A DNA stretch of 64,000 nt from Stappia sediminis. GTDB taxonomy: Bacteria; Pseudomonadota; Alphaproteobacteria; Rhizobiales; Stappiaceae. The notes under the pieces were generated by a model. It was not told the DNA's origin, did no database searches, and was given only the letters and a program-made list of their open reading frames with translations. The DNA is taken from assembly GCF_009826895.1 (NCBI RefSeq), contig NZ_WUMV01000006.1:62001-126000 (forward strand), in the 5' to 3' direction. A program made the position numbers and the translations under genes. Positions 26,873 to 35,520 of this stretch are shown one piece after another. The stretch's first letter is position 1. Every line of letters starts with the position of its first letter.

Positions 26873-28420
26873 TCACGCCTCATCGACGGGCAGCGTGACC
26901 CGCGCCGAAAGCCCCCTGCCCTTGCCGTTTTCCAGCTCCAGCGTTCCGCCGTGTGCATGGACGATCGATCGGGCGATCGAAAGACCGAGCCCGATGCCGC
27001 CGGTTTCCTCGCTGCGCGACTCCTCGAGCCTGACGAAGGGTTCGAAGACATCCTTCAGTTTGTCCTGCGGAATGCCCGGACCCTCGTCGGATATGACGAT
27101 GACCGCGGCATGATCGCCCGCGGACAGCGAAACCCGCGCTTTTTCGCCGTAACGCACGGCATTGTCGACAAGGTTACGCAGGGCTCTGCGCAGGCTGTCA
27201 GGGCGGCACGAAAGCACGATGCGTTCATCCGGCGGGTCGAATTGCACATCCGCTCCCATATCCCTGTAGTCCTGCGCGATCGCATCGAGATACTCGCCAA
27301 GGTCCACCTTCGAGGGCGGTTCGTTCGCCGCTTCGTCGCGCGCGAAAGCAAGGGTCGCCTCCGTCATGCGCTGCATCTCGTCGAGCGTGGCGATAATGCG
27401 CTCCCGGTTCTCCTCGTCCTCGATGAATTCCGCGCGTATCCGCAGCGACGTGATCGGCGTCCTGAGATCATGACTGATCGCCGCCAGCATCTTGGTACGG
27501 TCCTTCACGAAGCGCGTCAGCCGCTCCTGCATGACGTTGAAGGCCGCAACGGTGCCCCTCACTTCGGACGGGCCGGTTTCCGGCAACCGTTCCACATCCT
27601 CGCCGCGGCCCAGCCGGTCGGCGGCGCCGGCAAGATCCCGCAACGGGCGCGTGAGCCTGCGGACCGTCAGCGCGACGACGATGATGATCGCCAGCGCCAT
27701 CACCCCGATAGACGCCAGCACCGGCATGAACGATCGTTGCGGCAGCCTGAACCTGCCGGCAAGGTTGAGCCACTGCCCGCCGGCCAGTTCCACCGAAACG
27801 TTCAGGCTAAGCGCCTCCCGCCAACGGCGTTCGGGAGAATACCATCGCCGGCGCGGGCGATCCCCGCCCCTCCCTTCCGCGGGCCTTTCGACACGCGCTT
27901 CATCGCCGACATCCCGCTCCGCCGGCCGTTCCGCCCGCTCACCCTCGCCGTTTCCTCCTTCGGGGGGGGCTCCGGCCTGCTCACCATCGTCGCCATCATG
28001 ACCGCGCCGGCCTTCCGGCCGCCCTCCCTCGCGATCGCGCGGAGGCCGCGGCATGTGAATGCGGGACACATTGGCGAAGATTCTACGGCCTTCGCCGAGT
28101 TCATCGTACATGTAGCCCAGCAGCTGCCGGTCGGCCCAGCCTTCGCCGCTTTTCCCGAGCGCCGGAGCGTTGGAGATCCAGTAGCGCAGGAACGGGCTGG
28201 AAACCGTTTCGGTCAACCGTTCCTGAAGATCGGATGGCGCAGCCTCCAGCAGTTCGACCAGAGATGCCGTGCGCTGGGCAATGCCGACGCGCGCCTGGGC
28301 GACCAGTGCACCATGGCGTTCACCGGCGAATATCCACAGGCTGACGAATTGCGAGATGACGAGAGCGGCCAGCAGGAGCGCGATCAGCTGGCCACCCAGG
28401 CTTTTCGGCCAGAGTTTCAT
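26873..28420 (-). CDS. Two-component sensor histidine kinase with an acidic/Arg-rich periplasmic loop
   Basis: 515 residues. Membrane helix 1 spans about 10-32 and helix 2 about 231-253, with a 200-residue periplasmic sensor between them. Then come HAMP, the H-box SHDLRTP (His317), the N-box NLVDNAVRYG, and ATP-lid motifs (DEGPGIP, GGIGLGLSIARS). The sensor holds a low-complexity stretch at 125-192 dominated by Gly, Glu, Arg, Asp and Pro. Its ATG overlaps the response-regulator stop (ATGA), so the two are co-translated. The signal is unknown. The divergent neighbour encodes a secreted EF-hand protein, which hints at calcium or another cation. Confidence 0.93.
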   Translation of the reverse strand: MKLWPKSLGGQLIALLLAALVISQFVSLWIFAGERHGALVAQARVGIAQRTASLVELLEAAPSDLQERLTETVSSPFLRYWISNAPALGKSGEGWADRQLLGYMYDELGEGRRIFANVSRIHMPRPPRDREGGRPEGRRGHDGDDGEQAGAPPEGGNGEGERAERPAERDVGDEARVERPAEGRGGDRPRRRWYSPERRWREALSLNVSVELAGGQWLNLAGRFRLPQRSFMPVLASIGVMALAIIIVVALTVRRLTRPLRDLAGAADRLGRGEDVERLPETGPSEVRGTVAAFNVMQERLTRFVKDRTKMLAAISHDLRTPITSLRIRAEFIEDEENRERIIATLDEMQRMTEATLAFARDEAANEPPSKVDLGEYLDAIAQDYRDMGADVQFDPPDERIVLSCRPDSLRRALRNLVDNAVRYGEKARVSLSAGDHAAVIVISDEGPGIPQDKLKDVFEPFVRLEESRSEETGGIGLGLSIARSIVHAHGGTLELENGKGRGLSARVTLPVDEA

Positions 28421-29145
28421 TCGCCCGCTTCCCTGACCTCGGCCGTGAACGTGTAACCCCCGCCCCAGACTGTCTTGATCAGCTCGGGAGATTTCGGATC
28501 GCGCTCGATTTTCCGGCGCAGGCGGCTTACCTGGTTGTCTATCGACCTGTCGAAGATATTCGGCGTGCGCCCCGATGTGAGATCGAGCAACTGATCGCGC
28601 GAAAGCACCATCTGCGGGCGTTTGAGCAGCGCGACCAGAAGCTGGTATTCGCCCGTTGAGAGGGCGACCGACACGCCGTCCTCGCCGATGAGCTGGCGTT
28701 TCGACACGTCGAGCGTCCATCTGTCGAAGGCGAGTTTTCCCGATTCCACCGGATCGCGCTCCTTCGGCACGAGCGATGTTCGCCGAAGGACGGCGCGGAT
28801 ACGGGCCAGAAGCTCGCGCGGGTTGAACGGCTTGGTGACATAGTCGTCGGCGCCGATTTCAAGCCCCACGACGCGGTCCGTATCCTCCGCCATGGCGGTC
28901 AGCATGATCACCGGCGTCGAACTGGTTTCCACCAGATGGCGGCAGAGCGAAAGCCCATCCTCGCCCGGCATCATGATATCGAGCACAACGAGATCGATCG
29001 CCGCCGCCTTCAGGACCTTTCGCGCCTGGGCGGCGCTTTCGGCAGCCGTTGCTCGCATTCCGTTCTTGACGAGATAGCGCGCCAGCGTCTCGCGGATGTC
29101 CCGGTGGTCGTCGACGACAAGGATATGCGGGTTCGGTTCGCTCAT
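28417..29145 (-). CDS. OmpR-family response regulator
   Basis: 242 residues. The receiver domain has ILVVDDHRD, LVVLDIMMPGEDG (phospho-acceptor Asp in VVLDI), a Thr in VIMLTAM and the lysine in YVTKPFNP. The C-terminal OmpR/PhoB winged helix has STGEYQLLVALLK and SIDNQVSRLRRKIERD. The ATG at 29145 places the receiver at the proper distance from the N-terminus; a TTG at 29184 in the same frame is less likely. It is the first gene of the regulator-kinase operon and is divergent from the EF-hand gene, sharing a roughly 210-base control region. Confidence 0.95.
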   Translation of the reverse strand: MSEPNPHILVVDDHRDIRETLARYLVKNGMRATAAESAAQARKVLKAAAIDLVVLDIMMPGEDGLSLCRHLVETSSTPVIMLTAMAEDTDRVVGLEIGADDYVTKPFNPRELLARIRAVLRRTSLVPKERDPVESGKLAFDRWTLDVSKRQLIGEDGVSVALSTGEYQLLVALLKRPQMVLSRDQLLDLTSGRTPNIFDRSIDNQVSRLRRKIERDPKSPELIKTVWGGGYTFTAEVREAGE

Positions 29146-29354
29146 GTCCGTCGATTTCGCTTTTTGAATTGATTCGTCTTTCAATGAAGTAATCGGACTC
29201 GCGCCCCAATTGGACGGTAAATTGTATCAGGATGTAACAAGAGCGCTTTTCAGCAACCCTTGCGACACAATCGTGCCCTTCAAGGTGAATTTCTGCGACA
29301 AACTACGCGTATCTCTGATGCGGTGAATTTGAAATACGCCCAGGAGAATTTACG

Positions 29355-30419
29355 ATGAAAATCTTCAAGACCTTGACGATCGCCCTTCTTACGACGGCCG
29401 TCGTCGGCGCGGCGGCATTGCCTGCGGCTGCCGGTCGCGGCGAAGGCCGGGGCTGGCGGGGCGACAGCCACCACGGCTTGTATCATCGCGGCGAACGCCG
29501 CGGAGAACGCCATCACGGCGGAAGGCGTGGCGAAGGGCATCATGGCGGCATGGAATACGCCATGATGTTCATGGAACGCTTCGATACGAATTCGGACGGC
29601 AAGGTCACGCAGGACGAGATCGATGCGGTCGTCGCCGAGCGTTTCGCATCGGCGGACGGCAATGGTGATGGCGGCATCGACCTGGCGGAATTCAAGGCCG
29701 CCTACGCCGAGGAATTCGCGTTGCGCAAGGTCCGCGAGTTCCAGCGGCTCGACCGCGATGGCGACGGCAACGTCACGGAAGAAGAATTCAGCCGCCGGAC
29801 CGGACGCCGTTTCGACCGCCTGGACCGCAACGATGACGACGTCCTTGACCGCCGTCGCCGTGGTGGAGATGGAGAACGCGGCGAGATGCGCGGGCGGCGC
29901 GGCGGAGATGGAGAGCGCGGCGAGATGCACGGGCGGCGCGGAGGAGACGGCGAGCGAGGCGAAAGGCGCCGACTGCGCGGCGGCATGTTCGAGGAGTTGG
30001 ACACCGACGGCGACGGCAGCATTTCGCGCGAGGAGTTCACCGCCAGAACCGCCGGGCGATTTGCTTCCGCCGACACGGACAACAACGGCTCCATCACCCT
30101 TGAGGAATTCGGGGCCATCTGGCTCGATCGCGCCGACAGGCGGATGGTGCGCGCCTTCCAGCGCTTCGACCGCGACGGCGATCTGAAGATCAGCAGGCAA
30201 GAAGCCGACCGTTTCTTCGGCAACCTCGTGGCCCGGATGGACCGCAACGGGGACGGTGCGCTTTCCATCGCCGACCACCCGAGGGGTGATCGCGGCGACC
30301 GTCACCACCGCTGGAGAGAACGAGACGGCGACCGGCCGGTTGAAGGCGCAAGCCCTGAGGAGGCAGGCCCCGAAAGCGGCGAAGGCCCGGCGGAAGTCGA
30401 GCGCGAAGGCGAAAACTGA
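29355..30419 (+). CDS. Secreted multi-EF-hand calcium-binding protein
   Basis: 354 residues with a cleavable signal (MKIFKTLTIALLTTAVVGA, then ALPAAA). At least seven EF-hand loops are readable: DTNSDGKVTQDE, DGNGDGGIDLAE, DRDGDGNVTEEE, DTDGDGSISREE, DTDNNGSITLEE, DRDGDLKISRQE and DRNGDGALSIAD; DRNDDDVLDRRR is a damaged eighth. A His/Arg/Gly-rich segment follows the signal, and a threefold 13-residue repeat splits the EF-hands into two groups. Function in the periplasm or envelope is likely calcium buffering or sensing. CAGGAG precedes the ATG by 9 bases. It is divergent from the two-component operon, which probably controls it (inference). Confidence 0.92.
   Translation: MKIFKTLTIALLTTAVVGAAALPAAAGRGEGRGWRGDSHHGLYHRGERRGERHHGGRRGEGHHGGMEYAMMFMERFDTNSDGKVTQDEIDAVVAERFASADGNGDGGIDLAEFKAAYAEEFALRKVREFQRLDRDGDGNVTEEEFSRRTGRRFDRLDRNDDDVLDRRRRGGDGERGEMRGRRGGDGERGEMHGRRGGDGERGERRRLRGGMFEELDTDGDGSISREEFTARTAGRFASADTDNNGSITLEEFGAIWLDRADRRMVRAFQRFDRDGDLKISRQEADRFFGNLVARMDRNGDGALSIADHPRGDRGDRHHRWRERDGDRPVEGASPEEAGPESGEGPAEVEREGEN
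29859..29975 (+). repeat. Three tandem 39-bp repeats inside the EF-hand gene
   Basis: Units 29859-29897, 29898-29936 and 29937-29975 encode RGGDGERGEMRGR, RGGDGERGEMHGR and the diverged RGGDGERGERRRL. Units one and two differ at only a few bases, so the array could change copy number by slippage without shifting the frame. Confidence 0.85.
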
Positions 30420-30442
30420 TTCGCCGCGAGGTCGGCGTTCGA

Positions 30443-30468
30443 AAGGTGGCGGGCGACCGCCGCCTTTT
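30443..30468 (+). terminator. Terminator after the EF-hand gene
   Basis: AAGGTGGCGG, loop GCGA, CCGCCGCCTT with one G-T wobble, followed by TT (TTTT counting the last stem bases). Confidence 0.75.
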
Positions 30469-30965
30469 GCGTTCTCGCCGCATTTGGCGATGCCTGGAAG
30501 AGCTTGAAGTATTGTCGAAATCGCTCACGGCGGAAAAAAATTCATAAACATCAAATTTCCTCTTGATCATGACGCCAATATACGCCATCTCCGTCTTGCC
30601 CAAATTCGCACGTGCCCGTGGTCGTCCATGAATTGTGTGGCAGCCGCTTGGTCCAACCCGGAGACGGTTCCGGCAAGGCGGCAAAACCGGACGGCTTAAA
30701 GCAACGACGTAAGAGGGCTTTTTTGGTCTCTGCCGGGGTCTCCAACCTCCGGGGTTACTGAAGAGGCACTTGTTACATCCTTGCCGGCCGTGCGGTTCGG
30801 GGCTCCCGATCCAATCCAAGGCATCACACGCGGGAAGCGATTCCGGCGATAGCCGTTTTGCGCACCCGTTCGCGTTGACGCGATATGAGCCGCCGTCTCC
30901 ACAGCGGGGGAGGTCTCGTATCCGTTTGCGCGCCCTGCGACGTGAACTTGAACGGGAGCAACCCG
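30469..30965 (+). promoter_or_regulatory. Long leader upstream of ornithine decarboxylase (candidate speF-type RNA element)
   Basis: About 500 bases with no gene separate the EF-hand terminator from the decarboxylase ATG. A conserved structured leader (the speF motif) is known upstream of ornithine decarboxylase genes in alphaproteobacteria. The length and position fit, and several GC-rich complementary segments lie between 30720 and 30960, for example GCCGGGGTCTCC / CCTCCGGGG. I cannot confirm the consensus by eye, so this is a candidate only. Confidence 0.4.
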
Positions 30966-32096
30966 ATGACTGAGCGTATCCGCGAATTCCTCCGTACCCG
31001 ACGAGACGAAGGCCCCTGCGTCGTCGTCGATCTCGATGTCGTGCGCGACAACTATCAGGCGTTCGCGCATTCGCTGCCCGATACCCGCGTGTTCTATGCG
31101 GTCAAGGCGAATCCCGCGCCCGAGATCCTGAACCTCCTGGCCGAGTTGGGCTCCTGCTTCGACTGCGCGTCCACGCAGGAGATCGAGATGGCGCTTGCGA
31201 CCGGCGCCGGGCCGGAGCGCATCTCCTTCGGCAACACGATCAAGAAGGAGCGCGACATTGCCCGCGCATACGAACTTGGCGTGCGCCTTTTCGCCGTCGA
31301 CTGCGAGGCGGAAGTGGAAAAGATCGCCCGCGTGGCGCCGCGCGCGCGCGTCTTCTGCCGCATCCTGTGCGACGGCGCCGGCGCCGACTGGCCGCTTTCG
31401 CGCAAGTTCGGCTGCGCGCCGGAAATGGCGCCGCGCGTACTTGAACATGCCCACACCCTCGGCCTGGTCGCCTATGGCGTCTCGTTCCACGTCGGCTCGC
31501 AGCAGGGCAATGTCGACGCATGGGATTCCGCGCTTGCTTCGGCTTCCGGCATCTTCCGCGAATTGGCCGAGCGTGGCATCCAGCTTTCCATGGTCAACAT
31601 GGGCGGCGGTTTTCCGGCGAAATACCTGAAGGAAATGCCGGGCGTACCGTCCTACGGCGATGCGATCTTCCGCGCCCTCACCCGTCATTTCGGCAACCGC
31701 CTGCCGGAGACGATCATCGAGCCCGGCCGCGGCATGGTCGGCAACGCCGGCGTGATCGAGGCAGAGGTCGTCCTTATCTCGAAGAAGTCCGACGACGACG
31801 AGATGCGCTGGGTCTATCTCGACATCGGCAAGTTCAACGGCCTTGCGGAGACGATGGACGAAGCGATCCGCTATCCGATCCGTACCGAGCGCGACCATGA
31901 CCGCAAGGAAGCTTGCGTGCTGGCCGGTCCGACTTGCGACAGCGTCGACGTGCTCTACGAGAAGGAGCCGTATGAGCTTCCCGTTTCGCTCTCGATTGGC
32001 GACAAGGTGCTGATCGAGGCATGCGGCGCCTATACGACGACCTACTCGTCCGTCGCGTTCAACGGCTTTCCGCCACTCACCTCCTACGTGATTTGA
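30966..32096 (+). CDS. odc: Ornithine decarboxylase (PLP fold III)
   Basis: Makes putrescine from ornithine. 376 residues of the alanine-racemase-like fold III group. The PLP lysine is Lys47 in YAVKANP. SFHVGSQQ, the glycine-rich phosphate loop NMGGGFP, EPGRGMVGNAG and the active-site Cys block GPTCDSVD follow. Length and motifs fit eukaryotic-type/alphaproteobacterial ODC rather than lysine or diaminopimelate decarboxylase, although a mixed Lys/Orn activity is possible. The ATG at 30966 follows GGGAG; an in-frame extension to 30885 lacks a ribosome site. It leads a three-gene run with a GNAT and homospermidine synthase. Confidence 0.94.
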   Translation: MTERIREFLRTRRDEGPCVVVDLDVVRDNYQAFAHSLPDTRVFYAVKANPAPEILNLLAELGSCFDCASTQEIEMALATGAGPERISFGNTIKKERDIARAYELGVRLFAVDCEAEVEKIARVAPRARVFCRILCDGAGADWPLSRKFGCAPEMAPRVLEHAHTLGLVAYGVSFHVGSQQGNVDAWDSALASASGIFRELAERGIQLSMVNMGGGFPAKYLKEMPGVPSYGDAIFRALTRHFGNRLPETIIEPGRGMVGNAGVIEAEVVLISKKSDDDEMRWVYLDIGKFNGLAETMDEAIRYPIRTERDHDRKEACVLAGPTCDSVDVLYEKEPYELPVSLSIGDKVLIEACGAYTTTYSSVAFNGFPPLTSYVI

Positions 32097-32106
32097 GGAG
32101 GCCGCC

Positions 32107-32685
32107 ATGATCGAAATTCGCGACGAGGCGCTGTGGGATCACGACGCCCGCGAGGAACTGCTTGACCGGGCGTTTGGCCTGTCCCGCTTCGAAAAGACGT
32201 CGGAGCGGCTGCGCGAAGGCCGTGTGCCCGCAATCGCGCTCAGTGCTTTCAGGCATGATGGTGACGGCAGGGAAACCCTTGTCGCCTCCGTCCGTCTGTG
32301 GAACGCTGAAACCGCTGACGGCCGCCCCGTGCTCCTGCTCGGGCCGCTCGCCGTCGACGAGAGCTGCCGCGGATTCGGCATTGGCGCGCGGCTTATGCGC
32401 ACCGCGCTGAACAGGGCCGCCGTTGCAGGCCATTCGGCGGTCGTCCTGGTCGGGGATGCGCCCTATTACGGCCGTTTCGGCTTCTCGTCGGCTTTGACGC
32501 TTGGGCTCGACCTGCCGGGTCCCGTCGAGCGCGAGCGTTTCCTCGCGCTGGAGCTTGCCGAGGGTGCCCTTGACGGTGCGATGGGTTGCCTTTGCCCAAC
32601 CGGCCTGTTGGGCGATGCCTCCGTCGCCGCCAGCGACGAAGATTTCGACGCGCTTTTCGTTCGGCCCTGGCCGCCCGCGCGTTGA
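32107..32685 (+). CDS. GNAT-family N-acetyltransferase in the polyamine operon
   Basis: 192 residues. The acetyl-CoA loop is RGFGIGARLMRTAL near residue 80-93, preceded by beta-strand LLLGPLAVDESC and followed by VLVGDAPYYGRFGF. This arrangement is typical of the YhbS-like branch. It starts 10 bases after the decarboxylase stop with GAGGAGG directly upstream, so it is co-transcribed. Its position between putrescine synthesis and homospermidine synthesis suggests a polyamine or related amine as substrate, but this is inference from context only. Confidence 0.88.
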   Translation: MIEIRDEALWDHDAREELLDRAFGLSRFEKTSERLREGRVPAIALSAFRHDGDGRETLVASVRLWNAETADGRPVLLLGPLAVDESCRGFGIGARLMRTALNRAAVAGHSAVVLVGDAPYYGRFGFSSALTLGLDLPGPVERERFLALELAEGALDGAMGCLCPTGLLGDASVAASDEDFDALFVRPWPPAR

Positions 32686-32750
32686 TATCGCCGACTTCGC
32701 ATTAGAATTGCCGTGAGAACTCTCGGCCATAGAAAAAGAAGGATCGATCC

Positions 32751-34262
32751 ATGACCGAAGAGATCGCCAGCAAGCCCGCCGCAACCGCCAAGACGAAGGC
32801 TGCGGAAAAGAAAGCAGCGGCAGGTTCCGCCGCTGCGAAGCATCCCGTCCACGCAACGATCACCGGGCCGATCGTCATGATCGGCTTCGGCTCCATTGGC
32901 AAGGGCACGCTTCCGCTCATCGAACGGCATTTCGACTACGACAAGAACCGCTTCACGGTTATCGACCCGGTGGATGCCGACCGCAAGCTCGTGGACGATC
33001 GCGGCTATCGCTTCGAGAAAGTGGAAATCACGCGCGAGAACTATCGCGACGTGCTCACGCCCCTGCTGACGGAGGGCGAGGGTCAGGGATTTTGCGTCAA
33101 TCTTTCGGTCGACACCTCCTCGCTCGATATCATGAAGCTCTGCCGCGAGCTTGGCGTGCTCTACATCGACACGGTGGTCGAGCCGTGGCTCGGGTTTTAC
33201 TTCGACCATGACGCCGGCATGGAAGCGCGCACGAACTATGCGCTGCGCGAAACCGTGCGCCGGGAAAAGCGCAAGAACCGGGGCGGCACGACCGCCGTTT
33301 CCTGCTGCGGCGCGAACCCCGGCATGGTCTCCTGGTTCGTGAAGAAGGCGTTGGTCGATATCGCCACCGATACCGGCCTAAAGTTCGAGGAACCGACCAC
33401 CCGCAAGGACTGGGCCAAGCTCATGAAGAAGGTGGGTGTCAAAGGCATCCACATCGCCGAGCGAGACACCCAGCGCGCGAAGAAACCGAAGCCGATGGGC
33501 GTCTTCTGGAACACCTGGTCGGTCGAGGGCTTTCTGTCGGAAGGCTTCCAGCCCGCCGAACTCGGCTGGGGAACGCATGAGATGTGGAAGCCGAAGAACG
33601 CACGCAAGCACAAGAAGGGCTGCAAGGCGGCGATTTTCCTGGAGCAGCCGGGCGCCAACACGCGCGTGCGCACCTGGTGCCCGACGCCGGGCGCTCAGTT
33701 CGGCTTCCTTGTCACGCACAACGAGTCGATCTCGATTGCCGACTATTTCACGGTCGAAAAAGACGGCAAGGCCGTCTATCGCCCGACCTGCCACTACGCC
33801 TACCACCCGGCGAACGACGCGGTGCTTTCCCTGCATGAGCTTTTCGGTGCGGCCGGCAAAATCCAGGAAGAGCTTCACGTGCTCGATGAAAGCGAAATCG
33901 CCGACGGTATCGATGAGCTTGGCGTACTTCTTTATGGCCACGAGAAAAACGCCTATTGGTATGGCTCGCAGCTTTCCGTGGAAGAGACCCGCGACCTTGC
34001 GCCCTACCAGAATGCCACCGGCCTTCAGGTAACCTCCGCCGTGCTTGCCGGCATGGTCTGGGCGCTGGAAAACCCCGAAGCCGGCATCGTCGAGACCGAC
34101 GAGATGGATTACAAGCGTTGCCTTGAAATCCAGATGCCTTACCTCGGCCCGGTGAAAGGCTATTACACCGACTGGACGCCGCTTGACGACCGTCCGGGCT
34201 TCTTCCCCGAAGACCTGGATACGGACGATCCCTGGCAGTTCCGCAATATCCTCGTGCGTTGA
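32751..34262 (+). CDS. hss: Homospermidine synthase
   Basis: Joins two putrescines, or putrescine with spermidine, to give sym-homospermidine, using NAD as a recycled redox cofactor. 503 residues. The Rossmann motif GPIVMIGFGSIGKGTLP begins near residue 39. HFDYDKNRFTVIDP and the conserved CGANPGMVSWFVKKAL are present, as is the C-terminal NATGLQVTSAVLAGM. The first 30 residues are an Ala/Lys-rich extension (KPAATAKTKAAEKKAAAG) not typical of the family, which usually begins a few residues before the Rossmann motif. AAGGAT precedes the ATG. It is the last gene of the ODC-GNAT-HSS run. Confidence 0.95.
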   Translation: MTEEIASKPAATAKTKAAEKKAAAGSAAAKHPVHATITGPIVMIGFGSIGKGTLPLIERHFDYDKNRFTVIDPVDADRKLVDDRGYRFEKVEITRENYRDVLTPLLTEGEGQGFCVNLSVDTSSLDIMKLCRELGVLYIDTVVEPWLGFYFDHDAGMEARTNYALRETVRREKRKNRGGTTAVSCCGANPGMVSWFVKKALVDIATDTGLKFEEPTTRKDWAKLMKKVGVKGIHIAERDTQRAKKPKPMGVFWNTWSVEGFLSEGFQPAELGWGTHEMWKPKNARKHKKGCKAAIFLEQPGANTRVRTWCPTPGAQFGFLVTHNESISIADYFTVEKDGKAVYRPTCHYAYHPANDAVLSLHELFGAAGKIQEELHVLDESEIADGIDELGVLLYGHEKNAYWYGSQLSVEETRDLAPYQNATGLQVTSAVLAGMVWALENPEAGIVETDEMDYKRCLEIQMPYLGPVKGYYTDWTPLDDRPGFFPEDLDTDDPWQFRNILVR

Positions 34263-34269
34263 AATCAGG

Positions 34270-34298
34270 AAGGGCGGCCCGATCGGCCGCCCTTTTTT
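34270..34298 (+). terminator. Terminator after homospermidine synthase
   Basis: A 10-bp stem, AAGGGCGGCC / GGCCGCCCTT, with a 5-base loop and a run of six T. It ends the polyamine operon. Confidence 0.9.
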
Positions 34299-34332
34299 GT
34301 TTGACGGGAAAGACCCGCCCCGCCAGCGCTTA

Positions 34333-35280
34333 TCAACGATCCACGGTATCGACCTGCAGATAGGCTTGCGGAGTTTTGCCTGCCACTCCTTGCAGGATGC
34401 CGTAGGAGGCGGACAACGCCTTCAACGCGGAATAGACCAGCCGCTCGGAATCCTTCCGGCTCGCCGGAAGCGTCAGTGCCGCCGCAAGAGCGAGTATCGA
34501 CGCTTTGACCGTGTTCAAGGCAACCTTTGGAAGATACCTGCGGATCGATGCCCATCTGCCGAACCGCCGCCGATGGATCGAAACGTTGTTCGCGGATATT
34601 CGCTGCTGCCTGGCCAGCTGAGAACGCTTGGTAAGACGGGGCTCGATCACTTTTTCATAGACCACCGCGTCCGCCACCCAGCGGATGGAGGCCCCGCGAT
34701 CCGACACGCGATAGAAATATTCGGAATCTTCGCCGCCGGAAAAGCGCATTTGCTCCCGAAACCGGATAGCCATGCCATCGGGTGCAAAAACCGAACGCCG
34801 AATGAGCGTATTGTTGGTTGCCGCGGTCTTGAGAACGTCGCCCGTTCTTCGGGGAGTATCGAGATCCCCGTCGTACCAATGCGGGCGCGATGTCTCGTAG
34901 GTGAAAGCCACGGGGCCGGTTAGCACATCGGCGTCGAAGCGCTTCGCCGCCTCCATCATGGCGCTCAGCCAATTCGGGTCGATACGCTCATCATCGTCGA
35001 CGAAACCCAGCCAGTCGACGGACTTCCCGAGCGCGATATCGATTGCCATGTTCCGTGCAAACGGAATTCCGATCTCACGCTGAAGATAATATTCAACGGA
35101 GATATCTCCTGTTTGCGAAGTCGTGGACACTTCCGCCTTGCTGTATTCGCCATCATCGTTCTCGATAACAGCGACTTCCAACTCAACGCCTGGCACACTA
35201 GTCATCGCCGCGAAGGATGAAAGACATTCTCGTAATTGAAGTCGCCTTTGCCGCGTACAAACGGCAACAAGTATTTTCAT
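34333..35280 (-). CDS. Glycosyltransferase family 2
   Basis: 315 residues of GT-A fold. The N-terminus MKILVAVCTRQRR leads to the nucleotide-sugar site, FVDDDERIDPNWL supplies the DxD-type metal motif, and FSGGEDSEYFYRV is the conserved acceptor-side GGEDxE block. A C-terminal hydrophobic stretch (ASILALAAALTL) suggests membrane association. Sugar and acceptor are unknown. It stands alone, with no polysaccharide cluster around it, and its upstream region is markedly A/T-rich compared with the rest of the window, a possible sign of later acquisition. Confidence 0.9.
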   Translation of the reverse strand: MKILVAVCTRQRRLQLRECLSSFAAMTSVPGVELEVAVIENDDGEYSKAEVSTTSQTGDISVEYYLQREIGIPFARNMAIDIALGKSVDWLGFVDDDERIDPNWLSAMMEAAKRFDADVLTGPVAFTYETSRPHWYDGDLDTPRRTGDVLKTAATNNTLIRRSVFAPDGMAIRFREQMRFSGGEDSEYFYRVSDRGASIRWVADAVVYEKVIEPRLTKRSQLARQQRISANNVSIHRRRFGRWASIRRYLPKVALNTVKASILALAAALTLPASRKDSERLVYSALKALSASYGILQGVAGKTPQAYLQVDTVDR

Positions 35281-35466
35281 TTTTTACTATACGTTACTAT
35301 TTTTATGACAAACTACATTATTTACTTATTTTTGATTCTTCAATTGAGATTTGATTCTATCACCTCCTGTTGAATGGCAGTTTTATACAATCTATTTCAA
35401 ATATATTACTTACGTAGCGTGATGTCTTTAAATCCGGAAACAGGACCGGCGCTCCCAGCCAAAAAA

Positions 35467-35493
35467 TGAAAAAGCCCGACAATGCCGGGCTTT
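35467..35493 (-). terminator. Terminator after glcB
   Basis: Read on the minus strand: AAAGCCCGGCATTGTCGGGCTTTTTCATTTTTT, an 8-bp stem with a T-rich tail. It sits just past the malate synthase stop. Confidence 0.85.
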
Positions 35494-35520
35494 CGCAATC
35501 ACTCGGTTCCGTCAGGACGG

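Noticed and set aside
26636-28456. 606-codon + strand frame opposite the sensor kinase
   Set aside because: Arg/Pro-rich shadow of the kinase low-complexity region; no start signal or domain.
35281-35460. A/T-rich stretch before the glycosyltransferase as a mobile-element junction
   Set aside because: No terminal repeats, tRNA or integrase fragment is visible; a plain promoter region explains it equally well.
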